From the NCBI GenBank assembly GCA_949287505.1, contig CASEGX010000017.1:37236-101235 (forward strand): a DNA stretch of 64,000 bases, in the 5' to 3' direction. The translations under genes were made by a program, and so were the position numbers. The notes under the pieces were generated by a model that ran no database searches, was not told the origin of the DNA, and worked only from the letters and a program-made list of their open reading frames with translations. Positions 1-8,928 of the stretch are shown here, in pieces; the first letter of the stretch is position 1; each line of letters starts with the position of its first letter. Source of the DNA: an uncultured Spirochaetales bacterium (GTDB taxonomy: Bacteria; Spirochaetota; Spirochaetia; Sphaerochaetales; Sphaerochaetaceae).

Positions 1-595
1 TTGAGACTCCTGTGCCATGATCGATGAAGAAGCTTTCTCCGATAGTCGCCCCTGGGTGGATATCGATTCCGGTCTCTGAGTGCACTGCCTCACTCATCAT
101 TCTCGGAAGAAGTGGAATACCAAGCGTATGCATTAAGTGAGCGACCCTGTGCACCGCCATGGCTTTCATGTAAGGATAGCAGAGAATTACCTCATGCACG
201 GAAAGAGAGGCGGGGTCTCCCCTGTATCCGGCTTGGGCATCCGTCTTGAGTATTCTGCGTATCTCTGGAAGCTTTCCGGCAATCTTGTCAGCATACTCTG
301 CGGCTTTCCTGTTTCCTTCCTCTTCGCCAAGTTCATCATTCTCATATCTCAGGGCCAGGGATATCGAGTCATAGATGAGATGCATGGTGTTTTCCATCTG
401 ATACTGTACGGCATTTCTCAGTCTCTTCGGATTATCACCGAGGTGACCGGGAAAGAACAGCTTCATGAGGCAGCTGTTGAGTGTGATGATATCTTCCATG
501 CATGGAAGGGGACAGTTCTTCCTTGAGAAATCCGCATTCTTTGTCCTTTCAAATGAATCAAGGAATGGATCTATGAATCTGCTGGGATCGTACAT
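1..595 (-). CDS. cysE: Serine O-acetyltransferase, 3' end cut off by the window
   Basis: Reading the minus strand from an ATG at 595 gives an open frame of 198 codons that runs off the window start. Its end carries the left-handed beta-helix start typical of serine acetyltransferases: GIDIHPGATIGESFFIDHGT, with the catalytic His of the DHGTG motif. The alpha-helical N-terminal part (MYDPSRFIDPFLDSFERT onward) is long, as in the EpsC/SRPBCC-free long form of the family (about 300 residues). The enzyme would make O-acetylserine for cysteine synthesis in the cytoplasm. A purine-rich stretch 15-25 bp upstream is a weak ribosome site. It is divergent from the small gene at 653. The hexapeptide C-terminus is not visible. 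Confidence 0.88.
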   Translation of the reverse strand, partial: MYDPSRFIDPFLDSFERTKNADFSRKNCPLPCMEDIITLNSCLMKLFFPGHLGDNPKRLRNAVQYQMENTMHLIYDSISLALRYENDELGEEEGNRKAAEYADKIAGKLPEIRRILKTDAQAGYRGDPASLSVHEVILCYPYMKAMAVHRVAHLMHTLGIPLLPRMMSEAVHSETGIDIHPGATIGESFFIDHGTGVS

Positions 596-652
596 AGCCA
601 GAATTATGTTCTTCTTTTCCTCTGGTGGCAATATTCAGGATATAATGAGGCC

Positions 653-907
653 ATGAAGGACAAAGAGGAAAAGATGCTCAGGATGCTTTCAGAGGGAAAG
701 GTTCCGGAAAAAGAGGATCTGGGACTTGGAAAGGAGGAGTTTGTCCTTCTTGTCTCGAAAGCCCTGGCCGAAGATCTTATTTCCGGCGTGTATGTCTCCT
801 TCTGCGACAATGAAAGCACTGCATCTTTATTATCTCAGGCCGTCCTTACTGATAAGGGTAAGGAGAGAATCAGGCGTAGAGTCCCGTTCTTCCGCTTCAG
901 ACGCTGA
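653..907 (+). CDS. Small hypothetical protein (84 aa)
   Basis: I do not recognise this gene with confidence. The 84-residue product is charged, starts MKDKEEKMLRMLSEGKVPE, and ends in a basic tail RRRVPFFRFRR. The middle segment ending LTDKGKERI resembles the end of a small winged-helix domain of the YjcQ kind, but this is a weak impression. It sits 57 bp from the divergent serine acetyltransferase start and 45 bp before the rRNA methyltransferase, in the same direction, so it may share that transcript. Confidence 0.5.
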   Translation: MKDKEEKMLRMLSEGKVPEKEDLGLGKEEFVLLVSKALAEDLISGVYVSFCDNESTASLLSQAVLTDKGKERIRRRVPFFRFRR

Positions 908-952
908 AGACCCCTGTTCATTCTGCTTTCCTTGCGATAAGATTATCGGGCT

Positions 953-2656
953 ATGCTGGAATTCGAGAAGAAAGATTTTGCCAAGCTCTTAAAACATGGT
1001 GCCCTTGAAGGCCACAGGTGGATGAGAAATACAGATTCCACCGCAGTCAGAGTCTATGACAGGAATCTTGCATCTTTTCCCCTTACAATTGATTTCTATG
1101 GTCCATATGCTCTCGTCGTCGATTACCAGGACGGAGGGATGGGCGATGATGACAGAATCGTTGCGCTCGACCTCATATCCCGCTATATGTATGTGGAACA
1201 TGAGCGGATCATATGGAAGGAACGTAAGAAGAGAGAAGGGCGTGAACAGCATGAGAAGAGCGATGACTCTCTCCGTATCGACGTTAAGGAGAACGGGCTT
1301 GTTTTCGAAACCGAGCTCAGAAGCTATACCGATACAGGTCTTTTTCTTGATCATGCAATAACACGCTCAATGGTCCGTGATATGTCTGCCTCGATGCGCG
1401 TTCTCAATCTTTTCTCATACACGGGATCATTTTCAGTCTATGCAGCAGCCGGGGGAGCAGAGAGTGTCGTCTCTGTAGATCTCTCGAATGTGTATACAGC
1501 ATGGTGCGAGCGGAATCTGGAGAAGAACGGTTTTCTGGATGCGGGGAAGTACAGATCAGTTGCTTCCGATGCAAAGAGCTATCTTCAGAAGGCTTATGAG
1601 AACTCTGAGCGGTATGACTTGGTCATATTCGATCCTCCCGCATTCTCCAATTCCCATAAAGCTGATGACTTTGATGTTCAGAAGGATTATCTGGAATATC
1701 TTTTCATGATCAGCCGCATACTCGCTCCAGGCGGCTGTGTGGTGTTCTCTGAGAACCTCAAGGATTTCAGTTTCGCAAAGACACAATTGAAACCATATTG
1801 GAAAACAGTTGAGATAACGGGTGATGTCCATGCCCAGGGTTTCTCCGTAAAGAGAAGCGGACTAAGGGTATGGCTCTTGAAGAAGACGGCGGAGATGAAG
1901 GAAATCAAGGAAAAGTACGCCGAGAAGAAGAGAAGAAGAATGGACGAAGAGAAAGCAGAGAGACTGTCTTTTGCAGAGACAGATGGTGTGGAGGCAAGAG
2001 AGCCTCAGAAGGAAGAGACTGCCGGAGAGAGAAGAGAAGAAAGGCGCCCATATGAAAGAAGGGACAACGGCAGAGGTGGAAGAGGCTCATATGAAAGACG
2101 TGGCCGTGATGACTGGAGAGGCCGTGACAGGGATAGAAACCGTGACCGTGGTTATGACCGTCCTCGCCGCTATGATGATGAGTATGAGAGAAGACCGCGT
2201 TACAGTGACAGGGAGAGAGACTGGGACAGGCCACGTTATCGTGATGACTTTGACAGACGGGATTGCCGTGATGGCTATCGCTCGGATCGTCCTCGCTACC
2301 GCGATGATTACGAGAGGCGTGAGCGCCGCCCTTATGGTGATAAGGAAAGCTACAGACAGCGCGAATCATGGCCAGGAAGAAGGGATGATGATCGTGGTTT
2401 CTCCCGTTCATCCCGCCGTCGTGACTGGGATAATGACACCGGTCGCATGTATCGCAGCGAAAGGGACCGCAGGGAGCCGAGATACTCCGAGACCGGAGAG
2501 GACAGGCGTCCATTCGGTGAAAGAGGCGAAAGGCGCAGGAGAAGCGCTCCCAAGCCATACGGCTACGACTCATTCATGATCACGAAAAACCGTGATACTG
2601 CAGATGTCGGCTGGTTGAAGAATACGGAAATCCGTGACGATGGCGATAACAGCTGA
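953..2656 (+). CDS. Class I SAM-dependent rRNA large-subunit methyltransferase (RlmK/RlmI-like) with long Arg/Asp-rich tail
   Basis: Residues 1-310 form a complete methyltransferase of the RlmI/RlmK family, which methylates 23S rRNA. The SAM-binding motif LNLFSYTGSF is at about 151-160 and the catalytic motif IV DPPAF at about 227-231. Typical bacterial members end near residue 310-400. Here a basic linker (about 312-345, rich in EKKRRR) is followed by some 200 residues made almost only of R, D, Y, G, E and P, with repeated units like DRPRYRDD and YERR. The tail is probably disordered and may bind RNA or drive condensation; this is inference. The DNA of the tail is repetitive (about 2030-2560). 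The ATG start at 953 gives the expected N-terminus. A hairpin terminator follows. Confidence 0.88.
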   Translation: MLEFEKKDFAKLLKHGALEGHRWMRNTDSTAVRVYDRNLASFPLTIDFYGPYALVVDYQDGGMGDDDRIVALDLISRYMYVEHERIIWKERKKREGREQHEKSDDSLRIDVKENGLVFETELRSYTDTGLFLDHAITRSMVRDMSASMRVLNLFSYTGSFSVYAAAGGAESVVSVDLSNVYTAWCERNLEKNGFLDAGKYRSVASDAKSYLQKAYENSERYDLVIFDPPAFSNSHKADDFDVQKDYLEYLFMISRILAPGGCVVFSENLKDFSFAKTQLKPYWKTVEITGDVHAQGFSVKRSGLRVWLLKKTAEMKEIKEKYAEKKRRRMDEEKAERLSFAETDGVEAREPQKEETAGERREERRPYERRDNGRGGRGSYERRGRDDWRGRDRDRNRDRGYDRPRRYDDEYERRPRYSDRERDWDRPRYRDDFDRRDCRDGYRSDRPRYRDDYERRERRPYGDKESYRQRESWPGRRDDDRGFSRSSRRRDWDNDTGRMYRSERDRREPRYSETGEDRRPFGERGERRRRSAPKPYGYDSFMITKNRDTADVGWLKNTEIRDDGDNS

Positions 2657-2669
2657 TGATTTGGCTGAC

Positions 2670-2703
2670 GGCCTCATGTCCGATGGGCGTGAGGCCATAG
2701 TTT
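2670..2703 (+). terminator. Hairpin terminator after the rRNA methyltransferase gene
   Basis: GGCCTCA at 2670-2676 pairs with TGAGGCC at 2690-2696, followed by a short T-rich run (atagtttt). It lies 13 bp past the stop codon, between convergent genes. Confidence 0.6.
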
Positions 2704-2731
2704 TGTCACCATGCAATGAAAATCAAGGATT

Positions 2732-3913
2732 CTAACGTTTCCCGATGGCTCTTCTCATCTTTGCTTCTATAGCAAATATGTTTATGAGCAGGATAATAAG
2801 TATATATGGAGGGAAGAAATTCATTGAGATATTCCGGCCGAGTATCCCGAAAACTGCAGGGAGAAGAGCGCTTCCGATATATGCTGAGCTCATCTCCAGC
2901 CCCATGATCCTTGCCGAGTATTCCCTGCCGAAGAACTCAGGCGTCTGATGAAGCATCGTAGGGTATATCGGGCCAAATCCAAAGCCAAGGAAGAACATGG
3001 TATAACCTGCGAATCTTTCAGGAACGAGGATTACAAGAAGTATTCCTATGAGTATTGAGGCCTGCGAGATTCTGATCATAAGCTTGCCTGGCATGCGATA
3101 GGCAATGAGTCCTGATACAATCCTTCCGGCTGTTATTCCCCAGAAAAGAAGGCCTGCAGCTGCGGCGGCTGAGCTCTCAGAGAACCCTTTTATGCTTACA
3201 AGAAAGGTAGGGGCCCAGAGTATTGAAGACTGTTCCATCGCGCAGTATGAAAGAAATCCAAGCATTGCAAGGACAGCACCTTTCTGGTGAATGGCTTCTG
3301 AAAGAGATGATGTGTTTTTCTCGGTTTTCGGTTTCTCGCTGTTCTGCGTTATGCTGCTTTCTCCTGCTTTTACCCAGAGCCTGTGCGAAAGCAGTACAAG
3401 AATACAGATCACGCTCTGCATGCTTCCGATAGTCATGTATCCGTTACGCCAGGACATTCCGTTTGCAAAGAAGTATGACAGCAGGAAAGGACCTACAAGC
3501 GTTCCGATTCCCCAGAATGCATGCAGGAAGTTCATTGCCCTTGCCTTGTAGTGAAGAGCGACATAGTTATTTAGACCTGCATCCACGGCCCCGGCTCCTG
3601 CTCCGAGAACGAGAGCTGCGGCAATAAGGACGGGGAAGGAGTGAATCAGGGAGAAGGCAATAAGCGCCAGGGCTGTGCAGGCTATGGAAACTACAGTGAT
3701 GCTCCATGTGGATAGCTTCTCATTGACCTTTGCGTATATAAGGCTTGCCAGGGTTGTGCCAAGGCTGCAGGTGATTGAAATGATGCCGGCATATGATACA
3801 GGAACACCGAAATCTGAGAACATCATCGGCCATGCAGCTCCCAGCATTGAATCAGGAAGGCCTAAAGAGATGAATGCAGCATATATGACAACAAGAAGCA
3901 GAAATGAGAACAT
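2732..3913 (-). CDS. MFS transporter (12 TM type)
   Basis: The 393-residue hydrophobic protein has many membrane segments and the family look of major facilitator transporters. Around residue 115-140 it has LNNYVALHYKARAMNFLH followed by FWGIGTLVGP, a pattern seen in the FucP/sugar-exporter-like MFS subfamily. A charged cytoplasmic loop (about residues 190-215) separates the two halves. The substrate cannot be told from the sequence. The gene is divergent from an AraC-type regulator with only 54 bp between the starts, which suggests that the regulator controls the transporter. Confidence 0.85.
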   Translation of the reverse strand: MFSFLLLVVIYAAFISLGLPDSMLGAAWPMMFSDFGVPVSYAGIISITCSLGTTLASLIYAKVNEKLSTWSITVVSIACTALALIAFSLIHSFPVLIAAALVLGAGAGAVDAGLNNYVALHYKARAMNFLHAFWGIGTLVGPFLLSYFFANGMSWRNGYMTIGSMQSVICILVLLSHRLWVKAGESSITQNSEKPKTEKNTSSLSEAIHQKGAVLAMLGFLSYCAMEQSSILWAPTFLVSIKGFSESSAAAAAGLLFWGITAGRIVSGLIAYRMPGKLMIRISQASILIGILLVILVPERFAGYTMFFLGFGFGPIYPTMLHQTPEFFGREYSARIMGLEMSSAYIGSALLPAVFGILGRNISMNFFPPYILIILLINIFAIEAKMRRAIGKR

Positions 3914-3967
3914 GGCCAGAGTCTAGCACCTTGGCTGCTGTATGAGAATCCATGAAAAGCCGATTAC

Positions 3968-4858
3968 ATGATGAATCCGGACATAGTACGCTCTGTTATC
4001 GATGATTTCCTTCAATATGTTGCAAATTCACGACTTGGATGTTATTCATTTTATATGATCGGGCATGGGATGACTGCAGAGGAGAAAACTGTAGGCGAAA
4101 ACGCCGGGGCTTCCTGGGATTTCTCGGAAAGCGCAGAGCTGATTGTCGCCCGATGCCGCTCTCTGAGAGTGCTTGCCTCCGATGGCTTCCAGGCTTTCAC
4201 GCTCCGTGAGGGCGAGGGTGTGTTCATTCCTCCCCGGACAGTGTCTGCAGTCGTTGCCGCCTCAGAGAGTGCCGTGATCCACCGTATTTCATTTCCACTG
4301 TCCCTTATCTGGGGAGATGAGAACAGTGCCGTGTACAGAAAATACTCAGAACCGCTTCTTTCCCTCTGCGCAGCCGTCTCTCTTTCACCCGGAGCCGCAA
4401 GAAAGGCAGAGGAGGCGTATGCTGTACTTTCGGAAAAAGCATATTGCTATGAGCTTATTGCACGGAATCTCATTACCGAGGTGCTTGTAACGGTCCTTGT
4501 TGAGAATGAGGGCTCTGCGTCTCCGTCAAGCGGATACGCAAATGAGAGAATCCTGGCGATGCTGACATTCATCAAGGAGCATTACAATGAGAATATAAGA
4601 CTTGGTGACATTGCCAGAGCGGTGAATGTATCAGAAAGGGAGTGCCTGAGAAGCTTCAGGAAGGCCCTTGGAACATCTCCTGTGCAGTATCTGATCGCTT
4701 ACAGGCTATCAGAGGGTGTGAAGATGCTTGAGAACAGCAATCTGCAGATAGCAGAGATTGCATATAAAACGGGTTTTGACAGCCCTGCTCATTTCTCACG
4801 GTCGTTTAAGTCCCTTTACGGCTTTTCTCCGTCCCGATGGAGATCCAGGCTTCTCTGA
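3968..4858 (+). CDS. AraC-family transcriptional regulator
   Basis: The 296-residue protein has an N-terminal cupin-like sensing region (about 1-180) and a C-terminal double helix-turn-helix from about 205 to 293. The second half carries the family signature around IAYKTGFDSPAHFSRSFKS and YGFSPSRWR. A second in-frame ATG directly follows the first (ATGATG). It is divergent from the MFS transporter and probably regulates it. Its 3' end overlaps the convergent amidohydrolase gene by 63 bp, so the last 20 codons of each gene are encoded on opposite strands of the same DNA. Confidence 0.88.
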   Translation: MMNPDIVRSVIDDFLQYVANSRLGCYSFYMIGHGMTAEEKTVGENAGASWDFSESAELIVARCRSLRVLASDGFQAFTLREGEGVFIPPRTVSAVVAASESAVIHRISFPLSLIWGDENSAVYRKYSEPLLSLCAAVSLSPGAARKAEEAYAVLSEKAYCYELIARNLITEVLVTVLVENEGSASPSSGYANERILAMLTFIKEHYNENIRLGDIARAVNVSERECLRSFRKALGTSPVQYLIAYRLSEGVKMLENSNLQIAEIAYKTGFDSPAHFSRSFKSLYGFSPSRWRSRLL

Positions 4859-6109
4859 AAGACCGAGGAAATTTATCACATTAGTACTTCCGAAAGCCTC
4901 AATCTCTTCATCTGTGAAAGGGGAATGCTCAAGTATCGAGAAGTACTCGGTATAGGACTCGACTTTAAGAAGATTGACGGAGAAATCAGAGCCGAAGAGT
5001 ATATGCCTGGTGATTCTCTCCCTCTTCTCGCTTTTCTGATCGTTCAGGTAGGTGCTGAGCTCTTTGTAGAATTCTGCAGAGCAGCCGGAGAATGAGAGGT
5101 CTGCATATACATTATCGAAATCCATCATAAGCGAGATGATTGAATAGAACCATGGACTGTCCGGATGATGCCTCAGTCGCGCGGAGATGCTCTGGACATT
5201 GCTGCGCTGTGCGATTGCATACTGCTTCCCGAAGTGAGCGAAATCGATTTTCAGCGCAGGGTAGTTCTCAAGCACTGTCCTCCATGATGCAGGATCGGTG
5301 TTTGCCCAGGCTTCTTCTGCGGAAACTCCGCGGAATCCCTGATCATCTGCATGCGTTATGATCGGTATTCCTTTTTCCTCACAGAAGGCATAAAGCGTCC
5401 TGTTCCTCTCCAGCTTCTCCTTGTCATTAGGCCATGGCCTGAAACCAAGAGGCGGATAAACCTTGATTCCGTAACATGGTTTTGTGTTCTTTTCCCCGCC
5501 GGTATGAAAGTGCCTTTCTGTATTCACATACCTGTCGAGAAGTGTCTCCAGAAACTGCATTGTGTGTATTCCGGGATCTATTCCGATGAATGGATAGAAC
5601 TCGAAAAGTCCATCTGGCCGTCTCTTCCTGTACTCCCTTATTCCCTCAAGCATGGCTTTTGTATATGGGATTACCCTGTCTTCCTGCGGGAGGCTGTAAT
5701 AAATTTTTTCCATCCTTTCAGGATTCTGGGTGAAGTCCATGATGAGGGGGACCATCAGCAACTTTTCCGCTTCCATTCCACGTATGTGGAAATGCCCGTC
5801 GTGGATATACGGAAGAAGGGGAGCATATTCCTTCTTCCGCTCAGATGTGAACATTCCCATGAGGTCATCTTCCATCATCATCAGTGTCTCCCCGATCGGG
5901 CGGTCGAATGCTGAGAGCGTGTTTGTCAGCATGTTGAGAAAATTATCTCCCTTCATGACCTGAGGCGTGATGATGTAGTTAGGAGCAGCATTAGCAGACA
6001 GGATGCCGGATGCTGAATCATAGAAAGAACTGAAGAAAGCCGCGAAGTTCGGCTCATTCATCGTCATCACATGGAAATGGCAGTCCGAGAAGTACTTCAT
6101 TGTCATCAT
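4796..6109 (-). CDS. Amidohydrolase-family metal-dependent hydrolase
   Basis: This is a TIM-barrel amidohydrolase. The metal-binding His-x-His (H11-F-H13 in SDCHFH) is near the N-terminus, a second His appears in ITHADDQGF, and a late FGSDFS segment supplies the usual catalytic Asp. The frame is open back to a TTG at 6136, but I chose the ATG at 6109. The upstream stretch is the glnS hairpin, and the AAAGG in its 3' part sits 7 bp before this ATG. Two more ATGs follow within 11 bp. The substrate is unknown. It follows glnS on the same strand. The 3' end overlaps the AraC gene. Confidence 0.8.
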   Translation of the reverse strand: MMTMKYFSDCHFHVMTMNEPNFAAFFSSFYDSASGILSANAAPNYIITPQVMKGDNFLNMLTNTLSAFDRPIGETLMMMEDDLMGMFTSERKKEYAPLLPYIHDGHFHIRGMEAEKLLMVPLIMDFTQNPERMEKIYYSLPQEDRVIPYTKAMLEGIREYRKRRPDGLFEFYPFIGIDPGIHTMQFLETLLDRYVNTERHFHTGGEKNTKPCYGIKVYPPLGFRPWPNDKEKLERNRTLYAFCEEKGIPIITHADDQGFRGVSAEEAWANTDPASWRTVLENYPALKIDFAHFGKQYAIAQRSNVQSISARLRHHPDSPWFYSIISLMMDFDNVYADLSFSGCSAEFYKELSTYLNDQKSEKRERITRHILFGSDFSVNLLKVESYTEYFSILEHSPFTDEEIEAFGSTNVINFLGLSEKPGSPSGRRKAVKGLKRP

Positions 6110-6110
6110 A

Positions 6111-6134
6111 GAGGCGCCTTTTTCAGGCGCCCTC
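6111..6134 (-). terminator. Hairpin between glnS and the amidohydrolase gene; possible attenuator
   Basis: GAGGCGCC (6111-6118) and GGCGCCCTC (6126-6134) form a GC-rich stem around a 7-nt A/T loop immediately after the glnS stop codon. There is no T-run on the minus strand, and the Shine-Dalgarno-like AAAGG for the next gene lies in the loop and 3' arm. It could limit read-through or hide the ribosome site. Confidence 0.5.
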
Positions 6135-6136
6135 AA

Positions 6137-7837
6137 TCATATTCCCATCTTCATCTTCATCTTTGACCATGAATCTTTGAGCGTCACGGTTCTGTTGAAG
6201 ACGAGGTGGTCCGGTTTTGAATCCCTGCTGTCAGCCATGTAGTAGCCGTTCCGTATGAACTGGAGATACTCACCAGGCTTTGCAGAAGCGGCTTCTTCCT
6301 CGATGATTGCCTCCGGTATGACAATGAGCGAGTCAGGGTTGAGATCATCAAGGTAGTTTCCTGTGGCCTGACCCGGATTCTCAGCTTTGAAAAGCTTGTC
6401 ATACTGTCTGACTTCCGCTTTTATCGAATGGGATGCAGATACCCAGTGGCTTGTTCCCTTCACCTTTCTTCCATCTGCAGTTGTACCGCCTTTCGATTCA
6501 GGATCATAAGTGCAGTGCACGGCAGTTATGTTTCCCTTCTCGTCCTTGTCCACTGATACGGCTGTCACATAGTATGCATGCTTGAGCCTTATCTCATTGC
6601 CTGGATAGAGCCTGTGGTATCCCTTTACAGGAACTTCCATGAAGTCCTCTCTCTCTATATACACTTCCCTTGAGAATGCGACCTTATGCGTTCCTGCTTC
6701 TGGATCTTCCGGATTGTTCTCTGCTTCGAAGTATTCAACCTTTCCTTCCGGGTAGTTGTCTATGATTACCTTCAGCGGATCGAGTACAGCCATGAGTCTC
6801 TTTGCTCTCTTGTTGAGATCCTCGCGCACGCAGAATTCCATGAGAGAGTAATCAACGACTGACTCGACCTTTGCAACACCGACCCGCTGTACGAAATCCT
6901 TCATCGATTCAGGTGAATAACCCCTTCTTCTGATACCTGCGATTGTAGGCATTCTCGGATCATCCCATCCTGTGACATAGTTGTTGTTCACGAGATACAG
7001 AAGCTTCCGTTTTGACATCAGGAGATAGTTTATGTTCAGTCTTGCGAACTCATACTGATGCGGAGTGTGCTCAATGCCGTCAATCGATGTTGCCCAGTCG
7101 TATGCAGGCCTGTGATCCTCAAACTCAAGTGTACATATTGAATGTGTGATGCCTTCGATGGCGTCGGAGATCGGATGAGTGTAGTCGTACATAGGATATA
7201 TGCACCACTTCTTTCCGGTTCTTGGATGCTCGGCATACTTTATCCTGTAGAGTGCAGGATCTCGCATGTTGATGTTAGGGCTTGCCATATCAATCTTGGC
7301 ACGGAGAGTGTATGTGCCTTCTGCGAACTCTCCATTCTTCATGCGCATGAAAAGATCAAGATTCTCCTCGATGCTCCTGTCCCTGTCCGGGGAGTTCTTT
7401 CCAGGCTCTGTAAGCGTGCCTCTGTACGCCTTCATTTCCTCAGGTGAAAGGGAGTCAACATATGCCTTTCCTTCTTTTATGAGGTTTACGGCTATGCTGA
7501 AGAGCTGGTCGTAGTAATCTGATGCATAGTATGTCTTCTCTCCCCAGTCGAAACCGAGCCAGTGAATGCAGTCCTTGATGGAATCAATATATTCCTGCTC
7601 TTCCTTCTCAGGGTTCGTATCGTCGAGCCTGAGATGGCATGTTCCGCCATACTTCTCAGCCAGTCCGAAATTGATGCAGATTGCCTTGATGTGTCCGATA
7701 TGGAGGTATCCATTCGGCTCAGGAGGGAAACGTGTAACGATTTTGTTGCCGGGAACCCTTCCTGCTTTCAGGTCGTCTTCGATGATCCTCTCAATGAAAT
7801 TGAGCGGCCGCTCTTCTCTGTTTTCCATTTTCACCAT
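6137..7837 (-). CDS. glnS: Glutamine--tRNA ligase
   Basis: A 566-residue class I aminoacyl-tRNA synthetase, close to the 554 residues of the E. coli enzyme. The HIGH motif is in PNGYLHIGHIKA (residues about 46-49) and the KMSKS-type loop is LLMSKRKL (about 272-279). The C-terminal anticodon-binding beta-barrels follow, ending LKDSWSKMKMKMG. It charges tRNA-Gln directly, so this organism need not rely only on the amidotransferase route. The ATG at 7837 is followed by a second ATG 3 codons on; either could start the protein. The amidohydrolase gene follows directly. Confidence 0.96.
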   Translation of the reverse strand: MVKMENREERPLNFIERIIEDDLKAGRVPGNKIVTRFPPEPNGYLHIGHIKAICINFGLAEKYGGTCHLRLDDTNPEKEEQEYIDSIKDCIHWLGFDWGEKTYYASDYYDQLFSIAVNLIKEGKAYVDSLSPEEMKAYRGTLTEPGKNSPDRDRSIEENLDLFMRMKNGEFAEGTYTLRAKIDMASPNINMRDPALYRIKYAEHPRTGKKWCIYPMYDYTHPISDAIEGITHSICTLEFEDHRPAYDWATSIDGIEHTPHQYEFARLNINYLLMSKRKLLYLVNNNYVTGWDDPRMPTIAGIRRRGYSPESMKDFVQRVGVAKVESVVDYSLMEFCVREDLNKRAKRLMAVLDPLKVIIDNYPEGKVEYFEAENNPEDPEAGTHKVAFSREVYIEREDFMEVPVKGYHRLYPGNEIRLKHAYYVTAVSVDKDEKGNITAVHCTYDPESKGGTTADGRKVKGTSHWVSASHSIKAEVRQYDKLFKAENPGQATGNYLDDLNPDSLIVIPEAIIEEEAASAKPGEYLQFIRNGYYMADSRDSKPDHLVFNRTVTLKDSWSKMKMKMGI

Positions 7838-7897
7838 CCTTCAGGCCTTCCATAGGGCCCTTTAGAGTTGAAGGCAGTTTATCATAAATGGGCTGTC

Positions 7898-8311
7898 TTA
7901 GAATACCTCGAGAATCACTTCTCCTTTTCCTTTTGCTGCAAGTCCGAATGACGCGGATGTGAGGAATGCATCCTTCTCTATGGAAAGGATTTCCCTGTCA
8001 TCTGCCGTGAAAACAAGTGTTTTCCCTGTCTTTGTCAGTTTCACCGATGAAACAGGCGTGAAAGGAAGCGATGTCCTGGTGCCGCCGAAAGTGATTACAA
8101 TCCTCTTGTCTCCGAAAACGATGTACTCATCGGGAGTATGCATCAGTACGAACGCAGTCTTTGCTGTTGCATCCTTTTTAAGGGTTATCTCACCATCCTC
8201 ACCGATCGTGAAGAACACGGAATGCGCCTTTTCTGAATTGAAGGAGAATGAGTGCAGTGTCGTCTTCAGTGATTCTGGCCTGGAAATCCAGAGAGCCTTT
8301 TTTGTATTCAT
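7898..8311 (-). CDS. Hypothetical protein (137 aa)
   Basis: I do not recognise this protein. It is predicted mostly beta-strand, with alternating hydrophobic and polar residues (for example EYIVFGDKRIVITFGG and GKTLVFTADDREILSI), no signal peptide and no membrane segment. Codon use is like the neighbours. It lies 60 bp upstream of glnS on the same strand and could be co-transcribed with it. It is divergent from the PfkB-like gene at 8365. Confidence 0.65.
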   Translation of the reverse strand: MNTKKALWISRPESLKTTLHSFSFNSEKAHSVFFTIGEDGEITLKKDATAKTAFVLMHTPDEYIVFGDKRIVITFGGTRTSLPFTPVSSVKLTKTGKTLVFTADDREILSIEKDAFLTSASFGLAAKGKGEVILEVF

Positions 8312-8364
8312 ACTGCGATTATAGCCTCCTTGCGGAAAGCAATCTACAAGGATAGACTCATCGT

Positions 8365-8928
8365 ATGATTGCAGTGATTGGCGAAATGGCAGTTTCCTTC
8401 ACCGAAAAAGATGGAACGTGGAACATGGAATTCTCCGGTCTTGGCTATAAATGGGCATGCCGGCTCAAAGACGAGGGAGAAGATGTTCTTCTCCTGACGG
8501 TTCTCCCATATGGAAAAACTGGGAAGATGATGGCGGATGAGCTTGTCTCAAGAGAGATAGTTTTCGATCCGGATATCCATCTTCCTCTCAATCCTGTGAT
8601 CTCGATAAATGGTGAGTGGTATATGAAATCTTCTTCTGCCATATCGTTGTCTGCAGAGAAGCTTACCGATGCGCTTTCCTATTTCAGCGATATAAAAAGC
8701 GTTGTCGTCTCCTCATCCCTTCTTTCATACAACCCATCATCCTCATCAATCCTTGACTCTCTTTCATTCATGTATCCTCAGCCGCGTGTTGCTGTGGACA
8801 CAGGATGCCTGGAGAGTGCTGTAGGGCAGGATGAGATGATGAAAAGAACGATAAGAGAACTCTCTTCTTCACTCCAGTCGTTCATTGCAACAGACGATAA
8901 GAAAGCAATCCTTGATTTCGTCAGATGA
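8365..8928 (+). CDS. Short PfkB/ribokinase-like protein without catalytic C-terminus
   Basis: The N-terminus MIAVIGEMAVSFTE and the following FSGLGYKWACRLKDEGEDV match the first beta-alpha units of PfkB-family sugar/nucleoside kinases, where one normally sees IGE..DF and G.A.N.A..LA.LG. The protein is 187 residues against about 300 for the family. It stops before the GAGD motif that carries the catalytic base and the ATP site. It is therefore either a degenerate kinase with another role or a decayed gene, though no frameshift is visible and the frame is intact. It overlaps the convergent HAD gene by 8 bp. Confidence 0.6.
   Translation: MIAVIGEMAVSFTEKDGTWNMEFSGLGYKWACRLKDEGEDVLLLTVLPYGKTGKMMADELVSREIVFDPDIHLPLNPVISINGEWYMKSSSAISLSAEKLTDALSYFSDIKSVVVSSSLLSYNPSSSSILDSLSFMYPQPRVAVDTGCLESAVGQDEMMKRTIRELSSSLQSFIATDDKKAILDFVR

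Noticed and set aside
137..526. 129-codon plus-strand frame at the window start
   Set aside because: It lies opposite the serine acetyltransferase gene, whose conserved motifs are clear.
1905..2573. 222-codon His/Ser-rich frame opposite the methyltransferase tail
   Set aside because: It mirrors the Arg/Asp repeat DNA of the real gene and has no ribosome site.
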